Below, piece after piece: positions 27,044 through 35,642 of a stretch of DNA of 64,000 bases. This DNA is from Bacillaceae bacterium OF18-1A (GTDB taxonomy: Bacteria > Bacillota > Bacilli > Bacillales > Bacillaceae_G). Numbering within the stretch: position 1 is the first letter of the stretch; every line of letters starts with the position of its first letter. The stretch lies in assembly GCA_027694045.1 (NCBI GenBank), contig JAQEWB010000006.1, positions 62,001 through 126,000 of the forward strand. The letters are read 5' to 3'. A program made the translations under genes and the position numbers. Under the pieces are notes generated by a model. It was given only the letters and a program-made list of their open reading frames with translations, did not search any database and was not told the DNA's origin.

Positions 27044-27637
27044 ATGGAACAACATATTGGTGAGTTAATCGCACATTATGGGTATTTTGGAATTATTATA
27101 GCTTTGGCTGGTGGGATTGTCGGATTACCGATACCGGATGAGTTTTTATTAACCTTTGTTGGTTATAATGTTTCAAAAGGAGTTATGTCAGGAACTTCTG
27201 CTTTTTTAAGTGGGATGGCTGGTGCGATGTTAGGTATTACATTAAGCTACATATTAGGTTTAAAACTGGGGCTTCCTGTTTTAAAGAGATATGGGCCAAA
27301 AATTAGAATTAAAGAGCATCACATTGAAAAAACACATGTTTTATTTGAAAAATACGGTCCATTTCTTTTAATGATTGGTTACTTTATACCAGGAGTACGC
27401 CATTTAACAGCCTATTTTGCTGGGGTTTCGAATTTAACACTTTGGCGTTTTTGTTTGTACGCTTACGGTGGGGCGCTTATTTGGATAAGTGTTTTTATCG
27501 GGCTTGGCTGGAAGTTAGGAGAAAAGTGGAGATTTGTTGAATATAGTTTACATCATTATGGAATATGGATTTTAATTATTTCAGCAGTTGTTACATGTAT
27601 TGTATGGTTTTACATAAAGAAAAAGAAAAACCGCTAA
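27044..27637 (+). CDS. DedA-family membrane protein
   Basis: A 197-residue protein with about five membrane segments. Family signatures: GLPIPDEFLLTFVGY near the N-terminus and the re-entrant-loop motif FLLMIGYFIPGVRHLTAYFAGVSNLTLWRF with the conserved F-x-x-G-x-R. DedA proteins act as lipid-carrier or phospholipid translocases (for example undecaprenyl phosphate recycling) and affect the membrane potential. The SD is weak (AGGATG, 10 bases upstream). A terminator overlaps its stop codon. Confidence 0.9.
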   Translation: MEQHIGELIAHYGYFGIIIALAGGIVGLPIPDEFLLTFVGYNVSKGVMSGTSAFLSGMAGAMLGITLSYILGLKLGLPVLKRYGPKIRIKEHHIEKTHVLFEKYGPFLLMIGYFIPGVRHLTAYFAGVSNLTLWRFCLYAYGGALIWISVFIGLGWKLGEKWRFVEYSLHHYGIWILIISAVVTCIVWFYIKKKKNR

Positions 27638-27650
27638 TAGCGGTTTTTTT
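27626..27650. terminator. bidirectional terminator overlapping both gene ends
   Basis: AAAAACCGCT and AGCGGTTTTT flank AAT. It overlaps the stop codon of the DedA gene and abuts the stop of the EamA gene. Confidence 0.88.
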
Positions 27651-28077
27651 AGCTGAAAGCAATAAATAGTACACCAGCTGTAATAAAGACTACACCAATG
27701 CCAGTCATAAAGTTTAACTTTTCACCGAGTATAATCATCGCGAGAATAATAGAAAATACAACGCTTAATTTATCAACAGGAGCTACTTGTGAAACTTTCC
27801 CTGTTTTTAGAGCAAGAAAATAAAATAGCCATGATGAAGCACCTGCAACTCCACTTAATGTAATAAATAGCAGTGCTTTTTTATTTAAGAGAACATCACC
27901 GATATTTTGAAACTTGCCTTGTATAATAATAACTCCAACCATAAATAAGGCCATAATAATAGAACGAATCGTTGTTGCAACGTTGGCATCGATTCCATCT
28001 AACCCGATTTTTCCAAAAATAGATACAAAGGCAGCAGCAATTGCTGATAATAGTGCAAATAGTAGCCATGAGCTCAT
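27649..28077 (-). CDS. single-domain EamA transporter, Fur-box controlled
   Basis: A 142-residue protein with five hydrophobic segments, equal to one EamA repeat, so it probably works as a dimer like small multidrug or sugar-type transporters. Motifs include FGKIGLDGIDANVATTIRS, GASSWLFYFLALKTGKVSQVAPVDKLSVV and IILGEKLN. A near-perfect Fur box covers its promoter, so expression is inferred to rise in iron limitation; the substrate is unknown. SD GGAGGAA precedes ATG. Confidence 0.88.
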   Translation of the reverse strand: MSSWLLFALLSAIAAAFVSIFGKIGLDGIDANVATTIRSIIMALFMVGVIIIQGKFQNIGDVLLNKKALLFITLSGVAGASSWLFYFLALKTGKVSQVAPVDKLSVVFSIILAMIILGEKLNFMTGIGVVFITAGVLFIAFS

Positions 28078-28102
28078 AGTAAAATTCCTCCAATCTTACA
28101 TT

Positions 28103-28125
28103 ATTATACATGAAAATCATTCTCA
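28103..28125 (-). promoter_or_regulatory. Fur box and -10 of the EamA gene
   Basis: TGAAAATCATTCTCA (28111-28125) fits the 7-1-7 Fur consensus TGATAATNATTATCA in all but two positions and is extended by complementary flanks (ATACA/TGTAT). A minus-strand -10, TATAAT (28108-28103), abuts it. Confidence 0.75.
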
Positions 28126-28284
28126 TGTATTTCGCTATGTGCGGATAGTAAGATTTCTACGTCAAAATTCAGTGAAAGTAAAGAAGTTAGGTGGGGGATC
28201 AACTGTCCGTAAAAGTCCGATTGGTGAGGACTAATAATTAGTGGGGGATGAACAAAACCCCCACTGATTAAAGTTTCACTTTAT
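28126..28284 (+). repeat. bcr1-like repeat, copy B (159 bp, full length)
   Basis: Starts TGTAT-TT-CGCTATGTGCGG, contains GTCCGTAAAAGTCCGATTGG and a hairpin AGTGGGGG/CCCCCACT, and ends GTTTCACTTTAT. It lies directly upstream of the Fur-box promoter. Confidence 0.85.
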
Positions 28285-28293
28285 AAATAACGA

Positions 28294-28334
28294 AATAATC
28301 CCCACCTTATATTTTGAATAAGGTGGGGATTATT
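28294..28334. terminator. terminator of the BH0509-like gene
   Basis: Perfect 17-base arms (28294-28310 and 28318-28334) around a 7-nt loop, ending in A/T-rich runs. Confidence 0.85.
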
Positions 28335-28337
28335 ATA

Positions 28338-28484
28338 CTACTCTGCAATTTCTTCGTATAAAAAATACGTTACATTATAAATGTGCTCTACTTCATCGTC
28401 TGTCATAAATAATAATTCGTCACGCTCAATACCTTTTTTCTTTTCGATAAACTCAATCATGTTTTTACGTTCTTCTCTCTTCAT
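28338..28484 (-). CDS. BH0509-family small protein (48 aa)
   Basis: Reads MKREERKNMIEFIEKKKGIE followed by DELLFMTDDEVEHIYNVTYF and an acidic end. The ERKNMIEFIE start and MTDDEVEHIY core match the small BH0509-type family of bacilli, function unknown. AGGAGA lies 10 bases before ATG and a strong terminator follows the stop. It sits between two bcr1-like repeats. Confidence 0.75.
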   Translation of the reverse strand: MKREERKNMIEFIEKKKGIERDELLFMTDDEVEHIYNVTYFLYEEIAE

Positions 28485-28639
28485 CAATTTTATTTCTCCT
28501 CTCAATCTGTGTTAATACAGTTTATTTAAGTTAATGCTATTATATAACAGGATCTTTAGAAAGTTCCACCTATTTTATTGTTTTTTTCAGAAGAACTTTT
28601 CGACAAAACAAATCCACATAATGGACCTTGCTTGTATCC

Positions 28640-28717
28640 TGCATTAACGGCAGAGTGGTGAGGGCTAATAATCAGTGGGGAATGAACAAAACCCCACTGA
28701 TTAAAGATTCACTTTAT
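28640..28717 (+). repeat. bcr1-like repeat, copy C (3' half only)
   Basis: Contains GGTGAGGGCTAATAATCAGT, the AGTGGGG/CCCCACT hairpin and the terminal TTCACTTTAT. The 5' half is missing. Its TTTAT end (28713-28717) contains the stop codon of the neighbouring minus-strand gene. Confidence 0.75.
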
Positions 28718-29130
28718 AGTCGTAAAAACTCGGGTTCAGTCGTACCGGCACCATCGATGTAGTAAATTGTATTAGGATTAATTTTAATAAGAACATAGTT
28801 AGGGTCCTCAGCACCGAGCAACCAACGCTTTAAACTATTATTCCAAAACTTGTTTTTTAACGTTGGATCTTCTTCGATTGATGCTATACCTTCAACTTCA
28901 ATATAATCTTCATCTAATTTTTTTCCTTCTCGCCCGAGTAGTACATGTACATTTGGATTGTTTTCAATATCTGTTATCTTTTTTGATTTTCGATCTGTTG
29001 CAATATATAACACAAAATCCTCGTGGAAAAACATCATAAAGGAACTATGTGGTTTGTTTTCACGTACAGTGGAAAATACACCAGTTCGTTGACCACCAAT
29101 AATAGTTGCAATTTTTTCTTTTAAGTGCAT
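28714..29130 (-). CDS. pyridoxamine 5'-phosphate oxidase-fold protein (general stress protein 26 type)
   Basis: A 138-residue split-barrel flavin-binding-type protein. MHLKEKIATIIGGQRTGVFSTVRENKPHSSFMMFFHEDFVLYIATDRKSKKITDIENNPNVHVLLG is the usual PNPOx-like core and resembles B. subtilis YdaG (GSP26). It probably binds FMN or a related cofactor; the reaction is unknown. The stop codon is supplied by the TTTAT end of repeat copy C, so the natural C-terminus may have been altered by that insertion. Confidence 0.85.
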   Translation of the reverse strand: MHLKEKIATIIGGQRTGVFSTVRENKPHSSFMMFFHEDFVLYIATDRKSKKITDIENNPNVHVLLGREGKKLDEDYIEVEGIASIEEDPTLKNKFWNNSLKRWLLGAEDPNYVLIKINPNTIYYIDGAGTTEPEFLRL

Positions 29131-29302
29131 ACTTTTAACCTCTTTTCATAATTTTCTCTGTCTAAATAAAATAATTGAAATATCTTTCATACTGTTTTCT
29201 TCAATCTAATTTTTTAAACGTAATTGTGATGAAATCGGACAAGTTAGGAGAAGAATAATAATACTATTGAGGAGAAATACATAGGATGAAAGGATGAAAA
29301 GC

Positions 29303-30358
29303 ATGTTTAACAAAATATTTCTTATAGTAGCGCTTATAGGTGTTCCACTTTCTGTGCTAGGAAAAACACTCCATTGGCCCGAAACAATTATGTTCGCTGT
29401 ATATTGCATTACTATTATTGCATTAGCCGGTTTTATGGGGAGAGCGACAGAAAGTTTGGCAATCGTTTCTGGTCCTCGGATAGGGGGATTATTAAATGCT
29501 ACTTTCGGTAACGCCGTTGAATTAATCATTTCAATTTTTGCGCTTCAGGCAGGATTAATTGAAGTCGTATTAGCTTCTTTAACAGGTTCTGTACTTGGAA
29601 ACTTATTATTGGTAGGAGGGCTATCCTTCTTTGTAGGAGGCCTTAAATATAAAAGACAAAGCTTTAATGTGTATGATGCGAGGCATAATTCAGCTTTATT
29701 AATCTTTGCTGTTGTCGTGGCCTTTGTCATTCCAGAGATTTTTTCAATGAAGATGGATGCTGGAAAGACGTATCAATTAAGTGTCGGTGTGTCTATTATT
29801 ATGATTATTATGTACCTTGCAGCGTTGCTATTTAAGTTAGTTACCCACCGTGGTGTATATCAACATAAAAGTGATGAAATAGCGCATGAGGAAGAGCCAG
29901 AGTGGTCGAAAGGAAAAGCGCTGCTTATTTTAGCGATAGCGACAGTAGCGGTAGCTTATGTGTCGGAGGCGCTCGTTCATACATTTGAGACGGTTGCGAA
30001 GTCATTTGGCTGGTCAGAGTTATTTATCGGGGTTATTATCGTTGCGATTGTTGGAAATGCAGCGGAACATGCGTCTGCAATTATTATGGCTTATAAAAAT
30101 AAAGTAAATATTGCAGTTGAAATTGCAGTAGGATCCACATTACAGATTGCGATGTTTGTTGCTCCTGTATTAGTACTACTTTCGATGTTTTTTGCACAAC
30201 GGATGCCTTTAGTATTTACAATACCAGAACTTATTTCTATGATTACAGCCGTTTTCTTAACGATTGCAATTTCAAATGATGGAGATACGAACTGGTTTGA
30301 AGGCGGCACTTTATTAGCAGCCTATGTCATTATGGGAATTGGTTTTTATTTATTATGA
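29303..30358 (+). CDS. Ca2+/H+ antiporter, CAX family (YfkE/ChaA-like)
   Basis: A membrane protein of about 351 residues with eleven helices that exchanges protons for calcium. The two alpha repeats of the CAX family are clear: GGLLNATFGNAVELIISIFAL and FIGVIIVAIVGNAAEHASAIIMA, with the acidic GNAxE residues. An acidic loop HEEEPEWSKG separates the halves. AAAGG lies directly on ATG 29294 but nine bases before ATG 29303, so the latter is favoured; that also matches the 351-residue length I recall for YfkE. Confidence 0.92.
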   Translation: MFNKIFLIVALIGVPLSVLGKTLHWPETIMFAVYCITIIALAGFMGRATESLAIVSGPRIGGLLNATFGNAVELIISIFALQAGLIEVVLASLTGSVLGNLLLVGGLSFFVGGLKYKRQSFNVYDARHNSALLIFAVVVAFVIPEIFSMKMDAGKTYQLSVGVSIIMIIMYLAALLFKLVTHRGVYQHKSDEIAHEEEPEWSKGKALLILAIATVAVAYVSEALVHTFETVAKSFGWSELFIGVIIVAIVGNAAEHASAIIMAYKNKVNIAVEIAVGSTLQIAMFVAPVLVLLSMFFAQRMPLVFTIPELISMITAVFLTIAISNDGDTNWFEGGTLLAAYVIMGIGFYLL

Positions 30359-30392
30359 AAAATAGGCATAACAATTGTACTGAGAGAAAACA

Positions 30393-30548
30393 ATAAAGTG
30401 AAACTGTAATTAGTGAGAGATTTTCATCCCTCACTAATTACTAGCTCGCACCAACCGGGCTTTTACGGGCAGTTGATTTCCAAATTTATTTCTTTGTTTA
30501 ATTGGAACATTAAGGTGGAAGTTTTACTACCTGTTAATGCGGGATAAA
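30393..30548 (-). repeat. bcr1-like repeat, copy D (156 bp, reverse orientation)
   Basis: Begins ATAAAGTGAAACTGTAATTAGT and ends with GGGATAAATA; ATAAA (the complement of TTTAT) occurs at both ends (30393-30397, 30544-30548), as expected for a target-site duplication. The internal hairpin and ACCGGGCTTTTACGGGCAG block are recognisable. Confidence 0.85.
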
Positions 30549-30590
30549 TACAGTAATTTATATACCTTTACGTAGGAAGGAGCCAGACAG

Positions 30591-31388
30591 GTGAAACGAG
30601 TATACAGCATATGTCTTTCAACTATGGTCTCGTTTATTTTATTATTTCCTAGCATTAGTTTTGCAAAGACAACGTTAGAAACAAAAATGCCTTCATCTGT
30701 TTTAAATATTTCAAAAGACAATACGTTTCCAAATGATGCGCAAGATTTGCCGCGTTTGCAGCCAAGTAAGTTTGCTCAAGAACTATTGAAAACAGCCAAT
30801 ATTAAAATTGAAAATCCGGACTTAATTCGGATGTTTAATGAAACGACAATTTCAAATGCACCGCTTGCGGTAGGATACCGTGCAAAAATTTATTTAGGTC
30901 AATGGGCTTTAAATTATGAATCAGTAGATACATCGATTAATTGGGAATATAAGCAAGTGAATCGAAATGTGTATGATAATCGCGGGGGAGATCGCTTATA
31001 TCCACTTCGTTATAAGCAAGAAACTCAAAAGACGATTGAAGGCGATTTAACAGCAGATATGAAAGATGCTACAGATGTGAAAAAAATGATGCTTTTAAAA
31101 GCACTTGAAAAGGTGCAATTGCCACTTTCGTTTAAAACGACTATTGGCTATGGTACTGGACATGAGAGGGTTTATAATATTAGCCCGAGTCAGCTTGGCT
31201 ATTTATATGCTTATACACCAGCAGTAAATGAAAAGGGAAAAGTGACATTTGGAGAAGTATATCTTGTGCTAAAGGGAAATCAAAAAAGGCTTGTTGTAAA
31301 AAATATTACCTCACAAGGAATTGGAGCGGCAATTCCAATTCATGATCATTTATATTTTAAATTCATTTCTTCTTCTCACTCACAATAA
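30591..31388 (+). CDS. YfkD-like exported protein
   Basis: A 265-residue protein starting at GTG 30591 after GGAAGGAGCC. The N-terminus has a signal peptide (residues 1-25, ending ISFAK) and there is no other membrane segment, so it is probably secreted or lodged outside the membrane. The sequence matches the YfkD family of Bacillus; the gene lies between yfkE- and yfkAB-type genes as in B. subtilis. Function is unknown. Confidence 0.85.
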   Translation: MKRVYSICLSTMVSFILLFPSISFAKTTLETKMPSSVLNISKDNTFPNDAQDLPRLQPSKFAQELLKTANIKIENPDLIRMFNETTISNAPLAVGYRAKIYLGQWALNYESVDTSINWEYKQVNRNVYDNRGGDRLYPLRYKQETQKTIEGDLTADMKDATDVKKMMLLKALEKVQLPLSFKTTIGYGTGHERVYNISPSQLGYLYAYTPAVNEKGKVTFGEVYLVLKGNQKRLVVKNITSQGIGAAIPIHDHLYFKFISSSHSQ

Positions 31389-31392
31389 CGTG

Positions 31393-31424
31393 AAAAACGT
31401 CAGCGTATAAGCTGACGTTTTTTT
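31393..31424. terminator. bidirectional terminator between yfkD and yfkAB
   Basis: AAAAACGTCAGC pairs with GCTGACGTTTTT across GTATAA, followed by T residues. Confidence 0.92.
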
Positions 31425-32550
31425 ATAATGTAATATTTGCTGTTTTTGATAAGAAATCTTCTGTTGGATAGTAGCTGTTTTTTACAAGAACATTCGGTCC
31501 AAGGCATTTTACTGCAGGACAGTGACAGCTTAATGATTTTGCCGTTTTTGAAGCACTCCATTTGTCATAAGCTTCTTGCAATGTGTTTGTTTGTATGTTT
31601 CCTAGAAGTGGAACATCACCGAAATCAGTTACGATAATATTGCCATCAAAAATGTTTACATTTAAGCGTGAACGACCATCTGGATCGTTACGAACAGTGA
31701 CATTTTTGCTCTCTTGTAATTTTTTAAACGTAGCTATGTCTCGCTCATCATCGCTGCAAGCATAGAAAGGTAAAGTTCCGAATAACATCCATACATTCTC
31801 ATCGCGAATTTCTAGTAAATGTTCAATTGCATCACGAATTTCAGCTTTTGTTAAAATTTCTAGATTGCTCGCAAAGTCACTCGGATACATTGGGTGAACT
31901 TCGTGACGTTTACAACCCATTTCTTCGACAATTTGACGATGAATATGTTCAATATGAGGAAGCGTTCTTTTGTTTAACATCGTTTCAGCTGATACGAGTA
32001 CACCTGCATCTGATAGAGCTTTACTATTTGTAATCATTCTTTCGAATAATTTTGCACGTTGCTCATAAGTAGGTTTACGCTCCATCATTGCAAATCCACC
32101 CTCAACGAAGTCATCAATTGTTCCCCAGTTATGAGAAATATGCAATACGTCTAAATAAGGAATAATTTGTTCGTAACGTGCTAAATCTATAGTTAAGTTT
32201 GAGTTGATTTGAGTGCGAACGCCTCGTTCATGGGCATATTTTAAGAGTGGTGTTACATAGTTGTCGACGGATTTTTTTGAAAGCATAGGTTCTCCGCCGG
32301 TAATACTTAAAGAACGTAAATGAGGGATCTCATCTAATCGTTTTAATAAAAGCTCCATCGGAAGCGGATTTGGGTCTTTCGGCTGTAACGTGTAACCAAC
32401 AGCGCAATGCTCACAGCGCATATTGCATAACGTTGTCGTTGTAAACTCAACATTTGTTAATAGTAGTTTGCCGTACTCTTCAAGGTCCATATACGCTTCC
32501 CATGGATCGTAAGAAGGAGTAATCGGCTTCATTTTTTGTGATATCGTCAT
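31423..32550 (-). CDS. yfkAB: radical SAM protein YfkAB
   Basis: A 375-residue radical SAM enzyme. The cluster motif is CNMRCEHC (Cys42, Cys46, Cys49), followed by GGEP and SAM-site elements. A C-terminal set of cysteines in LSCHCPAVKCLGPN matches the extra CxCxxxxC motif that names this family. In B. subtilis the same protein is split or annotated as YfkA and YfkB; here it is one chain. The reaction is not established. SD AAAGGAG is eight bases before ATG 32550. Confidence 0.9.
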   Translation of the reverse strand: MTISQKMKPITPSYDPWEAYMDLEEYGKLLLTNVEFTTTTLCNMRCEHCAVGYTLQPKDPNPLPMELLLKRLDEIPHLRSLSITGGEPMLSKKSVDNYVTPLLKYAHERGVRTQINSNLTIDLARYEQIIPYLDVLHISHNWGTIDDFVEGGFAMMERKPTYEQRAKLFERMITNSKALSDAGVLVSAETMLNKRTLPHIEHIHRQIVEEMGCKRHEVHPMYPSDFASNLEILTKAEIRDAIEHLLEIRDENVWMLFGTLPFYACSDDERDIATFKKLQESKNVTVRNDPDGRSRLNVNIFDGNIIVTDFGDVPLLGNIQTNTLQEAYDKWSASKTAKSLSCHCPAVKCLGPNVLVKNSYYPTEDFLSKTANITL

Positions 32551-32763
32551 ATGAAATACTCCTTTGACTATTGAAATAACAATTTGTCCATTCTCTATAA
32601 TAGAAGAATATGTGCTTTTTATAAAGTGAAACTTTTTAGCAGAGAAAGAGAGAGGGCTTACATTTTCATCAATGTTTGTTACAAAATTGATGAAATTTCA
32701 TGTCCATAACAATCATTTTTGCGGTATAATAAAAGCAACTCGAATAAAAAGGAGAGTGCCTTC

Positions 32764-32946
32764 GTGGGAAAAGCAATTCAAGATAAAGATACACAATTAG
32801 TATATTTAAAAGAACGTTTAAATATGTTCATTGAAGTAATCGATACAATTGAACCTGAAGAAGTAGAGTTAGAAGATGTAGATCGTCTTCTTGCGATGCT
32901 AGATGAATTAGAATTAAAATGTGAGCAATTTAAAAAAGACGAATAA
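32764..32946 (+). CDS. SE1561-family small protein (60 aa)
   Basis: Begins at GTG 32764, nine bases after AAGGAG, and reads MGKAIQDKDTQLVYLKERLN followed by acidic helices (IEPEEVELEDVDRLLAMLDE). It is a short two-helix coiled-coil-type protein of the SE1561 family found in Firmicutes, function unknown. A longer in-frame extension to 32719 lacks an RBS and overlaps the promoter TATAAT at 32725-32730, so it is rejected. Confidence 0.8.
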   Translation: MGKAIQDKDTQLVYLKERLNMFIEVIDTIEPEEVELEDVDRLLAMLDELELKCEQFKKDE

Positions 32947-32952
32947 TATATT

Positions 32953-32987
32953 AAAAAGGCTGCCAATACAAAATTGGCAGCCTTTTT
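32953..32987 (+). terminator. terminator of the SE1561-type gene
   Basis: AAAAAGGCTGCCAAT and ATTGGCAGCCTTTTT are exact complements around ACAAA. Confidence 0.93.
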
Positions 32988-33152
32988 CTGTGCGGATAAT
33001 AGAAGGACGATAGAAAAAAAGGTATAATCAAGTTGTGAAAAATTTCATTTATACTTTAATAGCGTGAAACAAATAAAAAGCTGAAAAGCATAACAATGGA
33101 ATTTTCATCTCATAACGTTTTGGTAGCGTTCACAATTGAGGGGGAAGTAACA

Positions 33153-34673
33153 ATGGAAAAGCTTCAAGAAAGCATGTATCAACTAATCGTTGAAACGTCA
33201 ACGAACTTGCCGAAAGATGTTCGTCGTGCGATTCAACAAGCGAAAGAGCGAGAAAATGCAGGGACTCGTTCTGCGATGGCACTTGGCACAATTACGAATA
33301 ACATTAAAATGGCAGATGATAATATCTCGCCAATTTGCCAAGATACAGGGATGCCAACGTTTAAAATTTATACACCAGTTGGTGTGAATCAATTAAAGCT
33401 GAAGGAAGCAATCTATAGTGCGCTTGAGCGGGCGACAAAAGATGGTAAACTTCGTCCTAACTCTGTTGACTCACTTTTTGGAGACAATAGTGGAAACAAC
33501 TTAGGACCAGGAACACCTGTTATTAAGTTTGAACAATGGGAAGAAGATTATATTGATGCACGTTTAATTTTAAAGGGCGGTGGCTGTGAGAATAAAAATA
33601 TTCAATATAGCTTACCGTGTGAATTAGAAGGACTTGGACGAGCAGGCCGTGATTTAGAAGGAATTCGTAAATGCCTTCTTCATGCCGTATATCAAGCGCA
33701 AGGCCAAGGATGTAGTGCAGGTGTAATTGGTGTTGGTATCGGGGGAGACCGCACATCAGGTTATGAATTAGCAAAAAATCAATTATTCCGTACATTAGAT
33801 GATGTTAATCCAGTACCAGAGTTACAACAACTTGAAGAGTACGTATTAGAAAATGCGAATAAGTTAGGTATCGGTACGATGGGATTCGGCGGAGAAACCA
33901 CTTTACTTGGTTGTAAAATCGGCGTATACAATCGCCTGCCAGCTAGTTTCTACGTATCTGTTGCGTATAATTGCTGGGCATATCGCCGTCTAGGTGTGAA
34001 AATCCATCCTGAAACAGGAGAAATTATGGACTGGTTATACCAGGAAGGTGAAGATACACTTCAGCAAGAAGTGCAAGAAAAAACAGAGCAACGTGAGATT
34101 GTATTACAAGCGCCAATTACAGAGGAGCAAATTCGTGAACTTCGCGTTGGTGATGTTGTAACAATTAATGGCATGATGTATACAGGTCGTGATGCAATCC
34201 ATAAGCATTTAATGGATAACGATTGTCCAGTAGATCTAAATGGGCAAATTATTTACCACTGTGGTCCAGTTGTTGTGAAAGATGAAAATGACAATTGGCA
34301 AATTAAAGCGGCAGGTCCAACGACAAGTATTCGTGAAGAACCGTACCAAGGCGATATCATGAAGAAATTCGGTATTCGCGCTGTTATTGGAAAAGGCGGT
34401 ATGGGTGCGAAAACATTAGCGGCTTTAGAAGAACACGGCGGTGTATATTTAAATGCAATTGGTGGTGCAGCACAATATTATGCTGAATGTATTAAAGAAG
34501 TGAAAGATGTTGATTTCTTACAATTTGGTATTCCAGAGGCAATGTGGCATTTACGTATCGGTGGATTTAAAGCAGTTGTAACAATGGATTCTCACGGTAA
34601 TAGCTTACATGCAGATGTTGATAAAACATCACTTGAAAAATTAGCTAGCTTTAAAGAGCCAGTATTTAAGTAA
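33153..34673 (+). CDS. fumA: class I (iron-sulfur) fumarate hydratase
   Basis: A 506-residue enzyme interconverting fumarate and malate in the citric acid cycle. N-terminal domain motifs PICQDTGMPTFKIY, GGGCENKN and GTMGFGGETTLLGCKIGVY hold the three cysteines expected for the [4Fe-4S] cluster; the C-terminal beta domain includes GPTTSIREEPYQGDIMKKFGIRAVIGKGGM. The chain carries both domains, as in FumA/FumB. ATG 33153 follows GGGGGAAG; the in-frame ATG 57 bases upstream has no RBS. Such enzymes are oxygen-sensitive, unlike the class II FumC also usual in bacilli. Confidence 0.94.
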   Translation: MEKLQESMYQLIVETSTNLPKDVRRAIQQAKERENAGTRSAMALGTITNNIKMADDNISPICQDTGMPTFKIYTPVGVNQLKLKEAIYSALERATKDGKLRPNSVDSLFGDNSGNNLGPGTPVIKFEQWEEDYIDARLILKGGGCENKNIQYSLPCELEGLGRAGRDLEGIRKCLLHAVYQAQGQGCSAGVIGVGIGGDRTSGYELAKNQLFRTLDDVNPVPELQQLEEYVLENANKLGIGTMGFGGETTLLGCKIGVYNRLPASFYVSVAYNCWAYRRLGVKIHPETGEIMDWLYQEGEDTLQQEVQEKTEQREIVLQAPITEEQIRELRVGDVVTINGMMYTGRDAIHKHLMDNDCPVDLNGQIIYHCGPVVVKDENDNWQIKAAGPTTSIREEPYQGDIMKKFGIRAVIGKGGMGAKTLAALEEHGGVYLNAIGGAAQYYAECIKEVKDVDFLQFGIPEAMWHLRIGGFKAVVTMDSHGNSLHADVDKTSLEKLASFKEPVFK

Positions 34674-34675
34674 AT

Positions 34676-34713
34676 AAAAAATGCATCTCGAATGATTCGA
34701 GATGCATTTTTTT
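34676..34713 (+). terminator. terminator of the fumarase gene
   Basis: ATGCATCTCGAA (34681-34692) pairs with TTCGAGATGCAT (34696-34707), flanked by A and T runs. Confidence 0.92.
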
Positions 34714-34800
34714 GGTATATATAGAAAAACATGTTCAGCATGAAAGAATGCAAGGCAACAGAAACTACAAGTACGATTATATATGGAAAGGAGACTATTT

Positions 34801-35583
34801 ATGAAATATAAATGGTTATATATCGGTCTCATTTTTTCAATTATGATGGCACTTATTCCAGTTTCGGCATTAGCTTATACGAATACTCCACATAACTGGG
34901 GAATCCCGCGTCCTAAAAATGAAACAGTACCAGATGCAGGAAAGTTATATACAGATTTATTACAAAAAAATGGCGGGTTTTATTTAGGGGATACGAAGAA
35001 AAAGGATATTTATTTAACATTTGATAATGGATATGAGAATGGATACACAGGGAAAATATTAGATGTATTAAAAGAGAAAAAAGTACCAGCAACTTTCTTT
35101 GTAACGGGGCATTATATTAAAACACAAAAAGATTTATTGTTAAGAATGAAGGATGAAGGACACATTATTGGAAACCATTCGTGGAGTCATCCTGATTTCA
35201 CAGCGGTAAATGATGAGAAACTTCGTGAAGAATTAACGAGTGTAACGGAAGAAATTAAAAAAGTAACTGGGCAAAAAGAAGTGAAATATGTACGTCCCCC
35301 GCGCGGCGTATTTAGTGAAAGAACGTTAGCTCTTACGAAAGAAATGGGCTATTATAATGTATTTTGGTCACTTGCATTTTTGGATTGGAAAGTAGATCAG
35401 CAAAGAGGATGGCAATATGCACATAATAATGTAATGACGATGATTCATCCGGGATCGATTTTATTACTTCATGCGATATCAAAAGATAATGCAGAAGCAC
35501 TTGCGAAAATCATTGATGATTTGCGCGAGAAAGGGTATCATTTTAAAAGTCTAGATGACTTAGTAAAAAGCGATCAACCGTAA
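34801..35583 (+). CDS. pdaA: N-acetylmuramic acid deacetylase PdaA (cortex muramic delta-lactam formation)
   Basis: A 260-residue exported polysaccharide deacetylase. Signal peptide 1-25 (ending VSALAYT); NodB domain motifs TFDNGYENG (motif 1, with the Asn variant characteristic of PdaA), GNHSWSHPDF (metal His), RPPRGVFS, and LLLHAISKDNAE. In B. subtilis, PdaA removes the acetyl group from muramic acid so that spore cortex delta-lactam can form, which is needed for germination. ATG 34801 follows AAAGGAGA by six bases. It stands in the yfj neighbourhood, in conserved order. Confidence 0.95.
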   Translation: MKYKWLYIGLIFSIMMALIPVSALAYTNTPHNWGIPRPKNETVPDAGKLYTDLLQKNGGFYLGDTKKKDIYLTFDNGYENGYTGKILDVLKEKKVPATFFVTGHYIKTQKDLLLRMKDEGHIIGNHSWSHPDFTAVNDEKLREELTSVTEEIKKVTGQKEVKYVRPPRGVFSERTLALTKEMGYYNVFWSLAFLDWKVDQQRGWQYAHNNVMTMIHPGSILLLHAISKDNAEALAKIIDDLREKGYHFKSLDDLVKSDQP

Positions 35584-35604
35584 GCATGTATGCTTACGGT
35601 TTTC
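35578..35604 (+). terminator. terminator of pdaA
   Basis: CCGTAAGCA pairs with TGCTTACGG, followed by TTTTC. The stem includes the pdaA stop codon. Confidence 0.85.
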
Positions 35605-35642
35605 TCATGCTATAATGATGTGTAAAAAGGATGGGGAAACGT

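Noticed and set aside
27896..28234. Two further frames overlapping the EamA gene and repeat copy B
   Set aside because: They are other-frame readings of the EamA gene and the repeat; no RBS and no domain.
32618..32640. TATAAAGTGAAAC as a further bcr1-like copy
   Set aside because: Only the terminal dozen bases match; no internal block or second end could be found.
32990..33010. TGTGCGGATAATAGAAGG as a bcr1-like 5' end
   Set aside because: Short match without the other parts of the element.
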